A stretch of 64,000 bases of DNA. Source: Elysia chlorotica (taxonomy: Eukaryota; Mollusca; Gastropoda; Plakobranchidae). The DNA lies in contig RQTK01001114.1 of NCBI GenBank assembly GCA_003991915.1, forward strand, positions 1 to 64,000, written 5' to 3'. The translations under genes were made by a program, and so were the position numbers. Shown here one piece after another: positions 1-13,023 of this stretch. The notes under the pieces are model-generated. The model did no database searches and had not been told where the DNA came from. It worked only from the letters and a program-made list of their open reading frames with translations. Positions within the stretch are counted from its first letter, which is position 1. The number at the start of each line of letters is the position of its first letter.

Positions 1-693
1 CGACTTGAACCTACATTAGACTTCACATCTTCGAACTACGTTATGTAACTCTTGATTGACTGACATTCCGAACAATAATTATCAACCTTGAACTTCCTAA
101 AATTCTGCTGACCCACAGTTCTTCTATCATCCTGGCTTACAATATCAGGCTGATCTCTACTTTCAAAAGATCATCTTCATCAGTATGGAATCTGAAAATA
201 AAGAAATTAAGCTTACAATGTAAGGGTGGAAAGACAAAAAAAACGAGAGTAACCGTTCTTATAGTTCTTATGGAAGGAATTCAACTTGATACTATAAGGA
301 CTACTCCAACGAAATTCATCTAAATTGGTAAACAAAAGATAAAGGACCATATTTCTACCAGTACCGATCATCGAAAAGAACTTTGCTTTGAATTTCCGGA
401 CGAAATGCCAAGATAACATATTCTAACAGTTATCTAAAACGTTCTTCTCTATCTCGTTCATCGTTTCAGTCGAAATTGTCCAGAAAGACAAACTGTCGTT
501 TCGTGCTTGTAGCTATAAAACATTACAGATCAGGTGTATTCATCTAGTTTGGGTTAGAGGAATTTAAAACAAACTTAACTTTTGTCTTTCAGCTTAAAAG
601 ACCAGTAGATCCCTAACTTAAGAGATTGATCGGGAAATCGAATGTGAACTTTGTGACTCTAGCTTTGTTAAAAGCAAGACTGTACAATGTACT
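1..693. other. AT-rich non-coding stretch
   Basis: No exon-like open frame, splice-flanked island or recognisable repeat is seen on either strand. Composition is AT-rich, like the intergenic background elsewhere in the window. Confidence 0.6.
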
Positions 694-895
694 TTGTCAA
701 TTATTTTCTCTCTGTCTCTAAATCCGCTTCTCTCTGCATCTGAATCAATTTCTCTCTGTCTCTGTATTCATTTCTCTCTGTCTCTGTATCCCCTTATCTC
801 TGTCTCTGTATCCGTTTCTTTCTGTATCTATATACGTTTCTCTCTGCCATTGTATCAACCATTGTCTCTGTCTGTTTTTGTCTTTCTGTCTCACA
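694..895. repeat. CT-rich minisatellite, ~24-bp unit
   Basis: About seven or eight imperfect copies of a unit close to TTTCTCTCTGTCTCTGTATC follow one another. The open frames through it on both strands (Ser/Leu-rich and Arg/Glu-rich) come from low complexity, not from a gene. Confidence 0.7.
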
Positions 896-1154
896 ATACA
901 CTGTGTCAAAATCAACATGGTTTGCATGACCTCCACCCATCTTATTCTTCGGCATGGCTTATTTGCTGAACAGTTACAAAAATAATGTGAGCAACTTTGT
1001 TTAGTACATGGCGGAGCCTTCTTCTTTCACAATTGTTAAAGAAATAACTGCTAGCGCTCAGGGGTTCTTAGTTTTGACAACAGCAATCAACGTTTCGTTT
1101 AAATGACACTATGTCATCACCATCATCACTACCATTATCTTTACAACCATCATC

Positions 1155-1296
<142 letters not shown>

Positions 1297-2030
1297 AACA
1301 ACATCATTATAATAATCATCACCAATACCTTTATCCTTTCATGAGCACGAACAACAATATATATCATAAAATAATAGCATCATATGGTAATTCCTTGTCA
1401 GAACTTTTTATAATTCAGTGTGCTTTACAATTTGTAAACAATCCACAAATATAATATCAGGACATTCTTGTCTTCATACATAACACATCAATTATGCATT
1501 ACTGGTAACGCAACTACCTATACAGGAAAAAGAACATGGACTTGAATCCGATGAAGGAAAGGATATTTGATACTTTATGTCCAAGTATTCAATTTATCAA
1601 GTTCCAGATGCCTCAAACACCTCAAAGCTTACTAATCCCATAGACACATTAACTCAGAACACTTACACAACTTTCACAACTTTCACGTCAGCCGGGGCAA
1701 GACCTTCAGATGTACAAGATAATAATACTACCAACCCACGTCGCTAAATTCGATTAGTTTGTTTTTGTTAGTATCCATTAACTCAGTGCAGACATGCAAA
1801 TGTAACATTCTAACCCCTTGAGCGAGGCTATGCCCTTGAGTCATGGGTGAGTAGTGCGAATTTGAGCAATACGTGAGACAGAGTGAGAGTTCAAGAGAAC
1901 AAGGTGAGCGACTTCATATTGGAAAAAGAGCTATCGATGCAATGTTTCGGAGATAAAAGTAAAAACATATAATTTTTTGTGAATGCAGTTTTTTAATGTA
2001 GTCCTTTCTTTCAACACATGAGACGAAAAT
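1297..2030. other. AT-rich non-coding stretch
   Basis: Unique-looking AT-rich DNA. No coding signal or repeat family member is recognised. Confidence 0.55.
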
Positions 2031-2294
<264 letters not shown>

Positions 2295-2887
2295 AGCAGG
2301 CAGCTAGAATCAAGAGTTATGTTACAAAAAGCGTACAATCTTAGGAAATATTTATTTACTACAAAAGAACACAATGCCGTTTCAGGTTGTTATACATGAG
2401 TTATATCATCAACAATGTGGTATGTTTTTTTATGAAATCATATTCCCTACAGTGCTCTGTTGTAAAATTTAACTGACAACAGTGTATTATGGCAGCCAAC
2501 AATTATTATCCATGTATTTTGCTAACCAAGTTTGCAGCAAACCACTCGGACGTGTTGTACCGTCTTGCAGGTAGACGCTGCCAGTGACTCCATCCTCTCC
2601 TGTAACTCTTGTATCTTTGTGAGCAGCTTTGTACCTTTCACACAGTCTTGGCTATTATCCCAGGGTTCGGTTTTAGTTTCTGTTTAGTGTTTAGTTAGGT
2701 TCATCTTTCACACACAGATATCACTGTTTTGCCTTACTTCAATGGATAGATTTTCACTCCACAGTTGTCGATAGTGTCTTATCATGAAGTTCTTGTCTTG
2801 CTCTAGCCGGGTCTATCGTCTCACGCAGTCTTTGCTAGTGTCTTACTTTGATGTTGTCGTCTCTCCCTAGTTAGCTTCATCTCCCTC

Positions 2888-2888
<1 letters not shown>

Positions 2889-2946
<58 letters not shown>

Positions 2947-2956
2947 CTCTCTCTCT
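2889..2956. repeat. (CT)n microsatellite
   Basis: About 68 bp of CT dinucleotides with one CG interruption. The sequence on to 3570 is non-coding, with a short GT-rich tract near 3133-3165. Confidence 0.95.
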
Positions 2957-3574
2957 AATTAGGTTCCTCCCCTCGCAACATCTTCGCTATTGTCTTACTA
3001 TTAAGTTATTGTCAACCTTTCTTTAAGTTCTACTATTCATACAGGCTTTGTAATTGTCTTACTTATGTTCTTTTTTTTTTCTCGGCTAGATTTACCTCCT
3101 AACTCAGTATGAGATAAAAAGGGTATTCGAACGTGTGTGCGTGTGTGGTGTGTGTTGTGTGTTATAGTTTTTCTATTAAGACTCTTTCTTTTCTACCAAA
3201 TTATTCTAACAACGGGCTGTTTATAAGTTGAAAATCATGTAACAGAGAATCTATTTCAGAATTCCCTATGATGGAAAACTATGCTGCTGGATGTGCTCCT
3301 CATTTCAATAATTTTGACAAAAAATGTTGATTTACAACCGTTCTTGGCTCTTTTAAACTAAGCTTGGACGAATTGTCTATGACCTCATGCTGAAGTGTGT
3401 TAAGCTTGCAAGATCCTAGCCCGACACGTCATACCCTTAGATGTACATTCAGCAGAAACACACCAAAAGGCCCTCAGACGTTTCTGAGTTCTCTCTACAT
3501 GGCAATCTCTCCTGCAACATCAATTTGTTCAAAATAGCATATCCAGTATCACCAGCTATAATTTTTCGCACGAG

Positions 3575-3860
3575 TAGGTGGCGAACTGGCGCAAGTGGTA
3601 AATATTTGGTCTGTCAATTGGGAGGTCTCTGGTTCGAAGCCCATGATTGGTTAAAAAAAAGATATTTGTCCTATTTTGACCCCTAATAGTTCGATCTGAG
3701 ATAGTATAATGTGACTGGCTGAAACAAGGGTCCAAGTCTCCCCCCCATCCTGTTTCTGTGTGGCAGCGCTTAAAATTGTCAGACTTAAGTCTTGGAGTCA
3801 GTCCACTGCACAGCCTATAAATAGAGCTTACGTTGGACGTTAAGTAGCCAACTCAACTGA
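3575..3860 (+). mobile_element. Degenerate tRNA-derived SINE
   Basis: A tRNA-like head (A-box-like tggcgcaagtggtaa, B-box-like ggttcgaagcc) is followed by a body shared with the better copies in this window. That body has gtataatgtgactggctga, then aaaattgtcagac and gtcttgg, then agcctata and a 3' end ttggacgttaa. It is clearly diverged from the younger copies, and I did not find target-site duplications. It is not a working tRNA because the anticodon arm does not fold sensibly. Confidence 0.7.
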
Positions 3861-4287
3861 ACTTTTCCCATAAGTAGAGCACGCTCTGTGGCATCAGTTT
3901 TTAAGCGCTAAAAGATAGAGGTGAATCGATTTTCTGTTGTTCTGATACGATTATGTTTGAACCCTTTTTCGACCTTCTTCTTGTGCGATCGCTCGGTAAA
4001 TCATCCCTATCTTGAAGCACTCGTTTTTAGAGAGAATGATTCTTATTGTTTCAACTTTTTTTTCTTATTTATTTTACCTTTGGTGCTGCTTGTTGATTGC
4101 TGCAAAAGATGCTGTTGAGATAGCAAGGCATTTTATTTCTAATATTGGTTGCATTTATTTTTTACACAGTAAACCAAGTTATGTTTTTGTTATGTTTTTT
4201 GTCTCCCTTTTTTCGCTTCCAGTTTCCTGTTTCCTCCTTCTTTTCTTGATGTTTTTTTTCTCCTTTGAAGTTCTGGGTTTGTTTATT

Positions 4288-4493
4288 GCGTAATTTCTAT
4301 TTTTTTAGACTTGTACAAAAAAAAAAAAAAAAAAATCATACGGAGAAATAAGTTATACCCACTTGGAAAGCAACCACCCGACCATCCACTACTTATAAAC
4401 GGCTGAATACCCTACATCTACTGCGTGATCGGAAAATCGGACACGTGCAAAAACCACAAAAACGTACAAGTCTAAAAAAATAGAAATTACGCG
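4288..4493. mobile_element. 206-bp element with perfect 29-bp terminal inverted repeats
   Basis: The 29 bases at 4288-4316 are the exact reverse complement of 4465-4493. Between them lie a poly-A run next to the left arm and about 145 bp of unrelated sequence. A poly-G run of about 14 bases lies just outside the right arm. The structure fits a miniature inverted-repeat transposable element, but no target-site duplication is visible. An inverted-duplication or assembly artefact is possible. Confidence 0.55.
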
Positions 4494-4919
4494 GGGGGGG
4501 GGGGGGGGCAGATTTGTTGGGGTTTGTATGGACTACTTCAAAGATCAAGTGTTACGACAAAAATAATTCTTCAATTGCTTTCATTTTGATTCTAAACTAT
4601 TTTTCTTCTTCGAATAGAACCTTTATTTTTACACCTCGCTATCATCAGACATCTAGAGTGTTTTATTTCTGTTTTGATTGTCGTGCGCTTGTTGATTTTT
4701 ATGTTCGTGGTTGAAGGTTCAAATAAATTCTCTTTTCTCTGAGGAGGAACGATGCATTTATCATTTTCCTCCACTTTTGCGGCATAGTTTTCTGGTGAAA
4801 ACGTGGTAGTATTATAATGTGCTAAAGTTATATCTGTGCATGGTAGTTTGTTATGCCGCATGCCACATTGTGCGTGTGTAGGACCACTGTGTCATCCACT
4901 TAGATAATCATCCTACTGC

Positions 4920-5097
4920 CTGTATGACTGACTGACTGTCTGTCTGTCTGTCTGTCTGTCTGTCTGCCTGTCTGTCTGTCTCTCCCTATTTTTCCCTCGC
5001 ACTTTTTTCACTTTCCTTTTTCCGCATTTCTATCTTATCTTTTGTTCTCTCTCAGTCTCTCTCTCTCGCTCTCTCTCTCACTCTCTCTCTCTCAGTT
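4920..5097. repeat. (TGTC)n tract and nearby (CT)n tract
   Basis: CTGT/CTGA tetranucleotides run from about 4920 to 4982, then about 60 bp of pyrimidine-rich DNA, then CT dinucleotides from about 5046 to 5097. Confidence 0.9.
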
Positions 5098-7787
5098 ATA
5101 GCGTGAGTATATATAACAAACAATAGTGGCATAAGCTGCACATCTAAGATGATAGATTGGGCACGGACGAGTAAATCACGTGACCAATGTTACAGAGACA
5201 GAGTTACATTGTTTATCTATCGAGCTCGCCCTCTCCCATGTTGTTATTTTATAGTCCCCACCTAACATCGCGTTTTTTATGTGCATAATTCATGAAATAA
5301 GAGCCTATCTGAGTTAGAAACACATGTATTACTTTCCAAAATGCTTCATTCAATACATATCCCCCTCCGTAAAAGAACAGAAAAAAATACCCAGTATAAT
5401 ATTTACGGCTATATCTTCAAAGGCGTGTTTTTACTATCGCACTGATTAATCCTTGCAAATGTCACAATTGATAGTACATCCTCAATCAGTTTCCAAATGA
5501 CTCCGTACTGAAAACTTGCTAACAGCAGCCGCTATTCGAATTCCATATCGCCCAATCCTCAGTACAGAATATTTCTGGCTTCGATATCTTGCACTATATA
5601 GGCCTACTAGCTACATCATTACTAAGTGCAAACAAGATGAAGCGTTTGAGAAAGGTGCATGATCTCTTAATCTTGAACTCTCATTTTGCGTTCTGAAACT
5701 TTTGCCATAGAGTTTAGATGTAACTACATTTTTATGAGTTTAATGGTCCAAGCTACAGCTAATGGTTTACTGGTCTAATTTTTCCAACTCACTGATGTTT
5801 TATTTACATATAAGTAAAGACACATAGTATGGTGTTGTCCGAGACATCCTTAATGCAAGCCAAGTAACCGAAATGATCAAAGTGAATAGCACATTTCTCA
5901 TAATAAGAGACAAACTGGTATATTTTACTTTTTAATACATAGGAATTTACCTATTTTGACACAATGATACTCAAGGCTGCTGTCTGTTCAGCCCACACAG
6001 CCTACTTTCCAATAATGTAAACTGTTCTAACTGTGCCTTGTATTTTGAAAATATAGATTGTTTGAGCTTCTAATACCAATTTTTGTGTACTTGGTTGACT
6101 TATCCTGCTATTTTGGAAGCCTCTGTGTTGTTACCATAAGCCAAACCAGACATAGCGTGCGTCTTGGGCATTGGAAAGGGCTGGTCTATGTATTATTTAA
6201 GGCAGGGACTGAGATCTAGGTCTGGGTAAGTTCACAGGATTCGATTCTTGGAATCACTACCTCACACTGCTTGATCTAACTTTCCTTCTCTTTGGTCTGT
6301 TTATTTCCTCAATCAAAGTTCCTTAAAAAACAGAATGAAAAACAATATCAGAACGGTATACAAATACCAGCGCAGTATCTCATTTCATTGAATCCATAAT
6401 GTGGATTTTGAGTGGTTTCTACCAACCCCAGAAACCACTTGTATGACTTTGTTAACCACATTTCTTTAATCACTAAGCACGTCTTGGGGTCCTCAACACT
6501 TTCACGTAAAATTTTTGGACAGTTTTTTTAAATACTGTACAAATTTAAATAACTAAAATACGATGAACGTAGCATAGTATATAGGCCTAACCATTAATAT
6601 TAGTATCATTATGTTTTTAAACTTTAAAGGAGAAGCTAGTACTAACTGGTCGCCGCACGATGCGCCCTAGTTTCTTTGTGTGTGTTTGTGTAAAGTGCCA
6701 TGGGTCTGGATAGTATCGATACATTTCTTATGGATTGCTACGATTCTAGTATGTTTAAATCTGATCATTAAAATCACCCAAAAGTATGAAAATCATGAGT
6801 ATATCCTTGTTTGGTATAAAGTATCGACGAGTTCATGCCCGTGTCATTTCGCTTGATCCAAATCTATGAATGAATGAAAAAAGCTCAAATTGCAGTAGCC
6901 CGCAGCACATACTATGATATACCCGCTTTCTGAACTTTACTCATGTCACATAAAAGCACTATATAATTTAGTGTTAAATACTTACTTGAGAAAAATAAGT
7001 TTAAATTGTCAATACAGTGTCTTTATCTTCTAATTCTTATAAATCATAGCATACACTTTTGAACAAAACCTCTAGGATCAGTTTGCTAAATTCAAAGAAC
7101 AGAGCTGAGTAGGTAAAATACAGCCATTCTAATGTAGCAGCTGACATGTTGGTTTGTTTAGATCTCAGCCATGAACAGAGCGAATTGGTTGTGTATTTGA
7201 GAGATATTCTCCTAGGACATGGAAAATACAAGTTCGACCCAGAAACCAACGTCAGAATAAATTAATCTGGATAAATCTGAAGAGACTTTTTCTTAGTCTG
7301 AACAGTGAGAATATTAATATCGTCCAAATCCAACACGAACCAACGTAAATCCATGGAGGATAATTGTTTGCGCTGGATTTTCTTTACACGGGTTTCTTTT
7401 GATATGGTACACATAACTTCACAACTTTTCGGAGAACCCCGCAAACCAGATCACCAAACATGATCGTTTCTGCAGGATACGGGATCTCAACGTCATTTCT
7501 CCAAAAGGTAACAACCCTATGTTCTTTTACAATAACTTTGAACATTGTTACGTTGATCTTTCTTCCAGTCTTTCTCCTCTCAAAGCAGTTTGGTTTTTAT
7601 AATATTTTTTATGATTTTAAATTAAAATAATGTCTCTGTTTTTTTTCTTCTTCTATTTTCTCAGTAAATGTTTACGCACGTTTCTAAAAGTCTATCCTCG
7701 TATGCGATGTTTACTTTTATGTGCTGGGTTATAGGTCTTTGTATGAATGTTGGTTTCCTTTTGCCTTTTGATCTTTTCGATTCTAAG
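5098..7787. other. 2.7 kb AT-rich non-coding stretch
   Basis: I see no exon-like island, RNA gene or recognisable repeat here on either strand. The short open frames near 7037-7444 have no motif, splice context or composition that separates them from background. Confidence 0.5.
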
Positions 7788-8053
7788 GGGGGGCGCGGTA
7801 GCCCAGGGGTAGAACATCGGCTTCCGACGCAAAAGGTCCCGAGTTCGAATCCCAGCGGTTGCGTTCCCTACTGGTTGGGTCTGTGTCAGTATAATGTGAC
7901 CGACTGAGACAGGAGTCATGGTATCCCCGCCCTGTCTCGTGTGTGGCATCAGCACACAAAATTGTCAGACGTCCGTCTTGGAGCCCGTCCGTCCACAATG
8001 TAGCCTATATAGTGCTGATGCTAGACGTTAAAACGAACTCAACTCATTTTTTA
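7788..8053 (+). mobile_element. tRNA-derived SINE, full length, with TSD
   Basis: The head reads ggcgcggtagcccaggggta with B box gagttcgaatccc. Next comes a conserved body (ccctactggttgggt, cagtataatgtgacc, ctgtctcgtgtgtggca, aaaattgtcagacgtc), ending in gacgttaaaa and an ACTCA-type tail rather than poly-A. Flanking target-site duplications gattctaag lie at 7779-7787 and 8054-8062. The element carries no protein gene. Confidence 0.9.
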
Positions 8054-8484
8054 GATTCTAAGAATGCGTTTCCATCAGTTAATAAATGTTCATTTGAAGG
8101 AAATTCCCATCACTTTAAAAAATATCACTCTTAAGGAACTGTGTATGTGTAATCTTTCAGATGAATATAATTTTCTAATTTTTTTTTTATTTATTTGCGC
8201 ATATGTGTTTTTTTTCTGGTTCACAAAAAATTCCGCTATTGAACCCGATAACACGATTTTGTATTATTTTCTTGTTTAATATTAATGTGCTTAAAAATAT
8301 CAAACCTTTACTCAGACGAGACCGTTTGAGATATTTTTGTAATACTAAGCTGTATAATTAAAATGTCTTGCAACTGAAACCACTGAAAATTGAAAACAAA
8401 AATAATGGCCATTTGAAACTTCTGTGAAGCATCTTCCTCCGCTTGGGTGTCAAAATCTCATCTGAATTATTCTTTCTAGTCTCC

Positions 8485-8547
8485 TCTTTCCCTATATCAA
8501 TTATTTTTCTCCTCTTTAAGTATGTCGGTCTTTCTCATTGTTACACA

Positions 8548-8596
<49 letters not shown>

Positions 8597-8775
8597 ATTT
8601 ATTTTTTTCCTTATTTAAGTATGTCTGTTTCTACCATTTTTTACTCTCTCCCTCCATCAATTATTTTTTATCTATTTAATTATGTCTGTCTCTCTCATTT
8701 ATTCTTTCTCCCTCCATCAATTATTTTTCCCTCATTATTTTTCATCTATTTAAGTATGTCTGTCTCTTTCATTTT

Positions 8776-8812
<37 letters not shown>

Positions 8813-9220
8813 ACCATAAATTATTTTCTCCTCTCTAAATATGTACGTGTCTCTCTTTTTTACTCATTCTCCCTCCATCAATTATTTTTCTTTACGCATG
8901 TCTTTCTCCCTTCCTCTCTTTCTCTCTATCTCTCTCTCTCTCTCGCTCTCATTTTCTTACTTCTTCTCCCTTTATCAATTGCCCCTCTCCCTCCCTTCTC
9001 TCTCTATTTCTCTTTCTCTCTCTCTCTTTCTGCCTGTCTATCTTTTTGTATGTCTGTATGTGTGTGTGTGTGTGTGTATCTCTCTCCCCTTTGTCTCTCC
9101 TTCTGTGTCTTTGCCCCCCCACCCCCACCCCCCCCCTCTTTTTTTTCGTTTTGCATGTGTGTCTGTCTCTCTTTCATGCCTTTCACTATCTTTTTCTCTC
9201 TTTTTCTCTCTTTTTCTTTT
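8485..9220. repeat. CT-rich minisatellite with (TC)n arrays
   Basis: From about 8485 to 8905 a unit of about 80 bp recurs six times: ccatcaattattttt, then a spacer, then taagtatgtctgtctctc, then a CT run that is short in some copies and long in others. Beyond 8906 it becomes irregular pyrimidine-rich DNA with a GT run near 9057-9078 and a C-rich run near 9114-9137. The 270-codon Ser/Leu/Phe frame here is low complexity. Confidence 0.75.
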
Positions 9221-9993
9221 CTCACCCTCCACACCACAAACTTTCTTTCACCAATAACTTCCTTTATTCTCCATTCACAATTGTATTTGTTCCCTCTTCA
9301 TCTTGAGCTTCGGTTGTGTATAGATTACCCATGAACCTCATCTTTCCACCCACAACCTTTAGCCCTCTCTTCCTCTTCCCGTTCTTCACTGAACTTGGAA
9401 TTCTTACAATCATTCCTGAAATGAAAAATTCGATATGATTATTGAGGCGTCATATTTCTGTATACAGATACAAAAATAACTAGGATAACCGCATTCCCGT
9501 TTTCGCATTCCGTCGTAGACACTGGATCGAATAGAAAACCCAAATCTTATTAAAGAAAACAAACAAATTCCCAACGTCAAATAGCATTGCTGTGACGCAC
9601 ATACATTTTTTGAAGTTTATATAAAGAGAATTTTAGATAGAAAATTCGTTCCGGCGGCATTTCCAAAGGCTTTTCTGATCAATGCTGTCTTGATGAAATA
9701 TGTATATTATGTGCACGTATATATCTATATATTAAAAGCATGTCTCTTTCTGAAACACATTAACAGTTACAGTATCACTAGTTTACCTAATGTTCATGAC
9801 TGTGACGTTGATTCGATGACGTTTGTCCCTGTTGTAGATCAATTGTTGAATAATTATAATTCACGTAGACTCGAACACACCATCACATCAACATTAACAA
9901 AATAAAGATTACCAGAATCCTTTGTAGACACGTAATAATTTAACATGTATTTATAAACGCCCTGTCTGAGGGTTAAGAATACAACTCAAGAAT
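9221..9993. repeat. 0.77-kb direct repeat, copy 1
   Basis: This matches 11342-12112 almost base for base, with scattered substitutions and small indels. It starts at ctcaccctccacaccacaaa and ends at ttaagaatacaactcaagaa. There is no coding potential. Copy spacing is about 2,120 bp. Confidence 0.85.
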
Positions 9994-11341
9994 AAAAATT
10001 ACTAAATAAAATTAATGAAATCCCCCAAAAAACATACAAGTGCAAAAATTTATTTTGAAAATGAAAGCCTTTAGAACAAACTGTCATTCTATTTTTGTCT
10101 GGATAATATGATTTTACTCTGTACTCTACCGACACAGAGCAAAATGAACAAGGGGCAGTTTCTTAGAAATGGCTGCATGCGTAAACAATTTGCCCAACTA
10201 GGGATTATATAATATATTAAAACGCAAGCTTTTATATTATCAAAAAAAAAATGGTAATATCTACATGTATACTACATTTTTTTTACACAATGATTTTAAA
10301 GTAGTTATAGCTAAGTTAACATGATACTGCTCTCTCTGCTTCCAATTAAAGATTGGGTCAAGGAAACTGGAATAAGGGTTTTTTTATATTCCTCCTTATA
10401 ACTTAATTGCTTGGGCAATCAAAAGAAATTTTAAATGCTTTGAGAAGGTTTGTTAGAGTTAGGTGAGAGAATTACCCTGCCTTGGGGAAAAACCCTACTT
10501 TATTTACAAACAAATCGCTTTAAAAATTCTGCCAAGAATAGCCCCTTCTATTCGCTCGTCGTCAATGCAGTTTAGGCCAATTAGGCAAGGACATTTCTAC
10601 TAATGAAACTTGTAACTGGAATCCACCAAAAGCAACCTTGCCATCAGAGATCTTTACTGACACTCAGTTGATCAATAGGCCAAAACCACAGGGCAAACGA
10701 AATTGGAAAGAGCTCACATAAATTAAAGATCACAAAAACCTGCTGAAGTATATGTAACTAGCGATACATCAGGGATGTCAAGTATCAGAGGAACTGTCAA
10801 TTCACATTGTAAAGTATGAAATACATTTTGTTGTAAAATACAATGTTCATTCTCTTTTGTCATTTCGGAAAAATTGTGAACATTTGCTGATAACTGTAAA
10901 CTTTTGGAGCTGTCTGTAATTTGTAAGGCATTCTTTGCTTATTACTGGTCTAAAAGTAAGAACACCCAAGTAGATATTAATTATACATTGCTTTTTAAAA
11001 AGCCTAAATGTTGCATGTTTTCTGCATTTTATTTTTAAATGATGGTAAGTCAAAAATGTATCTTACAAAAAGGACATAAATATAAATCACGCAAATGAAT
11101 CTTGATCAAGATCCACCTCTTGCACCAATAGCAATGCCTCTTTTTTACAAAACTGATTTAAAATGTTTGTGTTCAAATGACATGGTCAGGTCCTAGATTA
11201 AAAGTAATGTTCATCATTAAGGGTACAATTTTGTTTAAAAAATCCCATGAAACAACTGCTTCCACCACTTGCAATCACCACCTCACAGCCGTCCTTCGTT
11301 TAACTCAGTACATCCTCTTAGTTTTTCTCTCTCTCTCTTTT
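9994..11341. other. AT-rich spacer between 0.77-kb repeats
   Basis: About 1.35 kb of AT-rich DNA with no retroelement protein, primer-binding-like site or exon. That argues against reading the flanking repeats as LTRs. Confidence 0.55.
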
Positions 11342-12112
11342 CTCACCCTCCACACCACAAACTTTCTTTCACCAATAACTTCCTTTATTCTCCATTCACA
11401 ATTGTATTTGTTCCCTCTTCATCTAGAGCCTCGGTTGTGTATAGATTACCCCTGAACCTCATCTTTCCTTTCCACCCACAACCTTTATCCCTCTCTTCCT
11501 CTTCCCGTTCTTCACTGAACTTGGAATTCTTACAATCATTCCTGAAATGAAAAATTCGATATGATTATTGAGGCGTCATATTTCTGTATACAGATACAAA
11601 AATAACTAGGATAACCGCATTCCCATTTTCGCATTCCGTCGTAGACATTGGGTCGAATAGAAAACCCAAATCTTATTAAAGAAAACAAACAAATTCCCAA
11701 CGTCAAATAGCATTGCTGTGACGCACATAGATTTTTTGAAGTTTATATAAAGAGAATTTTAGATAGAAAATTCATCCCGGTTGCATTTCCAAAGGCTTTT
11801 CTGATCAATGCTGTCTTGATGAAATATGTATATTATGTGCATGTATATATTATTTATCAAAAGAATTTATTTTTCTGAAATACATCAACAGTTACAGTCT
11901 CACTATTTTACCTTATGACTGTGACCTCGATTGAATGACGTTTGTCCCCGTTGTAGATCAATTGTTGAATAATTATAATTCACGCAGACTCAACACACTA
12001 TCTCATCAACATTAGCAAAATAAAGATTACCAGAAATCCTTTGTAGACACGTAATAATTTAACATGTATTGTTAAACGCCCTGTCTGGGGGTTAAGAATA
12101 CAACTCAAGAAT
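11342..12112. repeat. 0.77-kb direct repeat, copy 2
   Basis: Second copy of 9221-9993. The sequences outside the copies do not match each other, so the shared block has defined ends. A dispersed non-coding repeat or a local duplication would both explain it. Confidence 0.85.
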
Positions 12113-12991
12113 GTCTAGGTCTAAATCAATACTTGACAATTATCTAGATCGGTAAGGGATCTCATTAACAGCAAAATAACAGCACCCACTATGGCAACAT
12201 GTTGCAACACGATAATGTATAAATACTCTTCTCTCTACAAAAATCATCCATCAATCTGCTATATTATTATATTTATTAACTATATCAATAAACCCAAAGA
12301 AAGGTCTGGAATCTTAGATTAGATAATATTTCATTGACACTATTCACTCCCTCTCCCTTTTGTGCGCACCATTTTATAGAATTAAAAAAAATTCGAAAAG
12401 CTTTGATATTTGCTATTTTGAAACAGAAAGTGTGTAGATTAATACAAAAAGGTGATAGCATGAGAGCGTATTAACCCAATCAACATGTATACGAAATGAA
12501 GGGAGAAGGCAAATGCACTTCGTGTAGTTTCAAGAATCTAGTATTTTCTCTAAGCCGGTAACATTGGTTCGATGAACAAAACTGTGTATTAGCCAACACC
12601 TATGTATTAGCCTACACGTATGCAATGTCACAATGCCTTTTGAAGCATCACGAGAGAGTAGCAAATAGTCAAACGGAAATCAGGGATGCAAATACACAAT
12701 GTACTATAAAAAGTAAATAAATATTAGTTGTAAGATAAAATTTTTAAATGAATTATATAGTGATTAAACTAACTTAATGATTAAAACAAAACTGACAATG
12801 AAATCCAAGGATAGAAAATTGAAAAATTGCATGGTACTGAGCCAAAAAATATTAAAGAACATACACATGACAAGTAGGCTCCCAAACCAGTTTTATGGTG
12901 TCATTGTGTGAGCGTTCAAACTCTTTTGTTTTTCTATATCGAGTAGTAAGAAAGCAATACATGGCCTTATTTGCAGTATATCATAACTGTT

Positions 12992-13023
<32 letters not shown>

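Noticed and set aside
7796..7862. Functional tRNA gene
   Set aside because: A and B boxes are present but the cloverleaf arms do not pair properly. The same head starts every SINE copy.
8522..9334. 270-codon open frame rich in Ser, Leu and Phe
   Set aside because: It runs through (TC)n arrays and CT-rich minisatellite units and has no motif.
9221..12112. LTR retrotransposon with 0.77-kb LTRs
   Set aside because: No TG...CA ends, no primer-binding or polypurine-like sites, and no gag or pol between the repeats.
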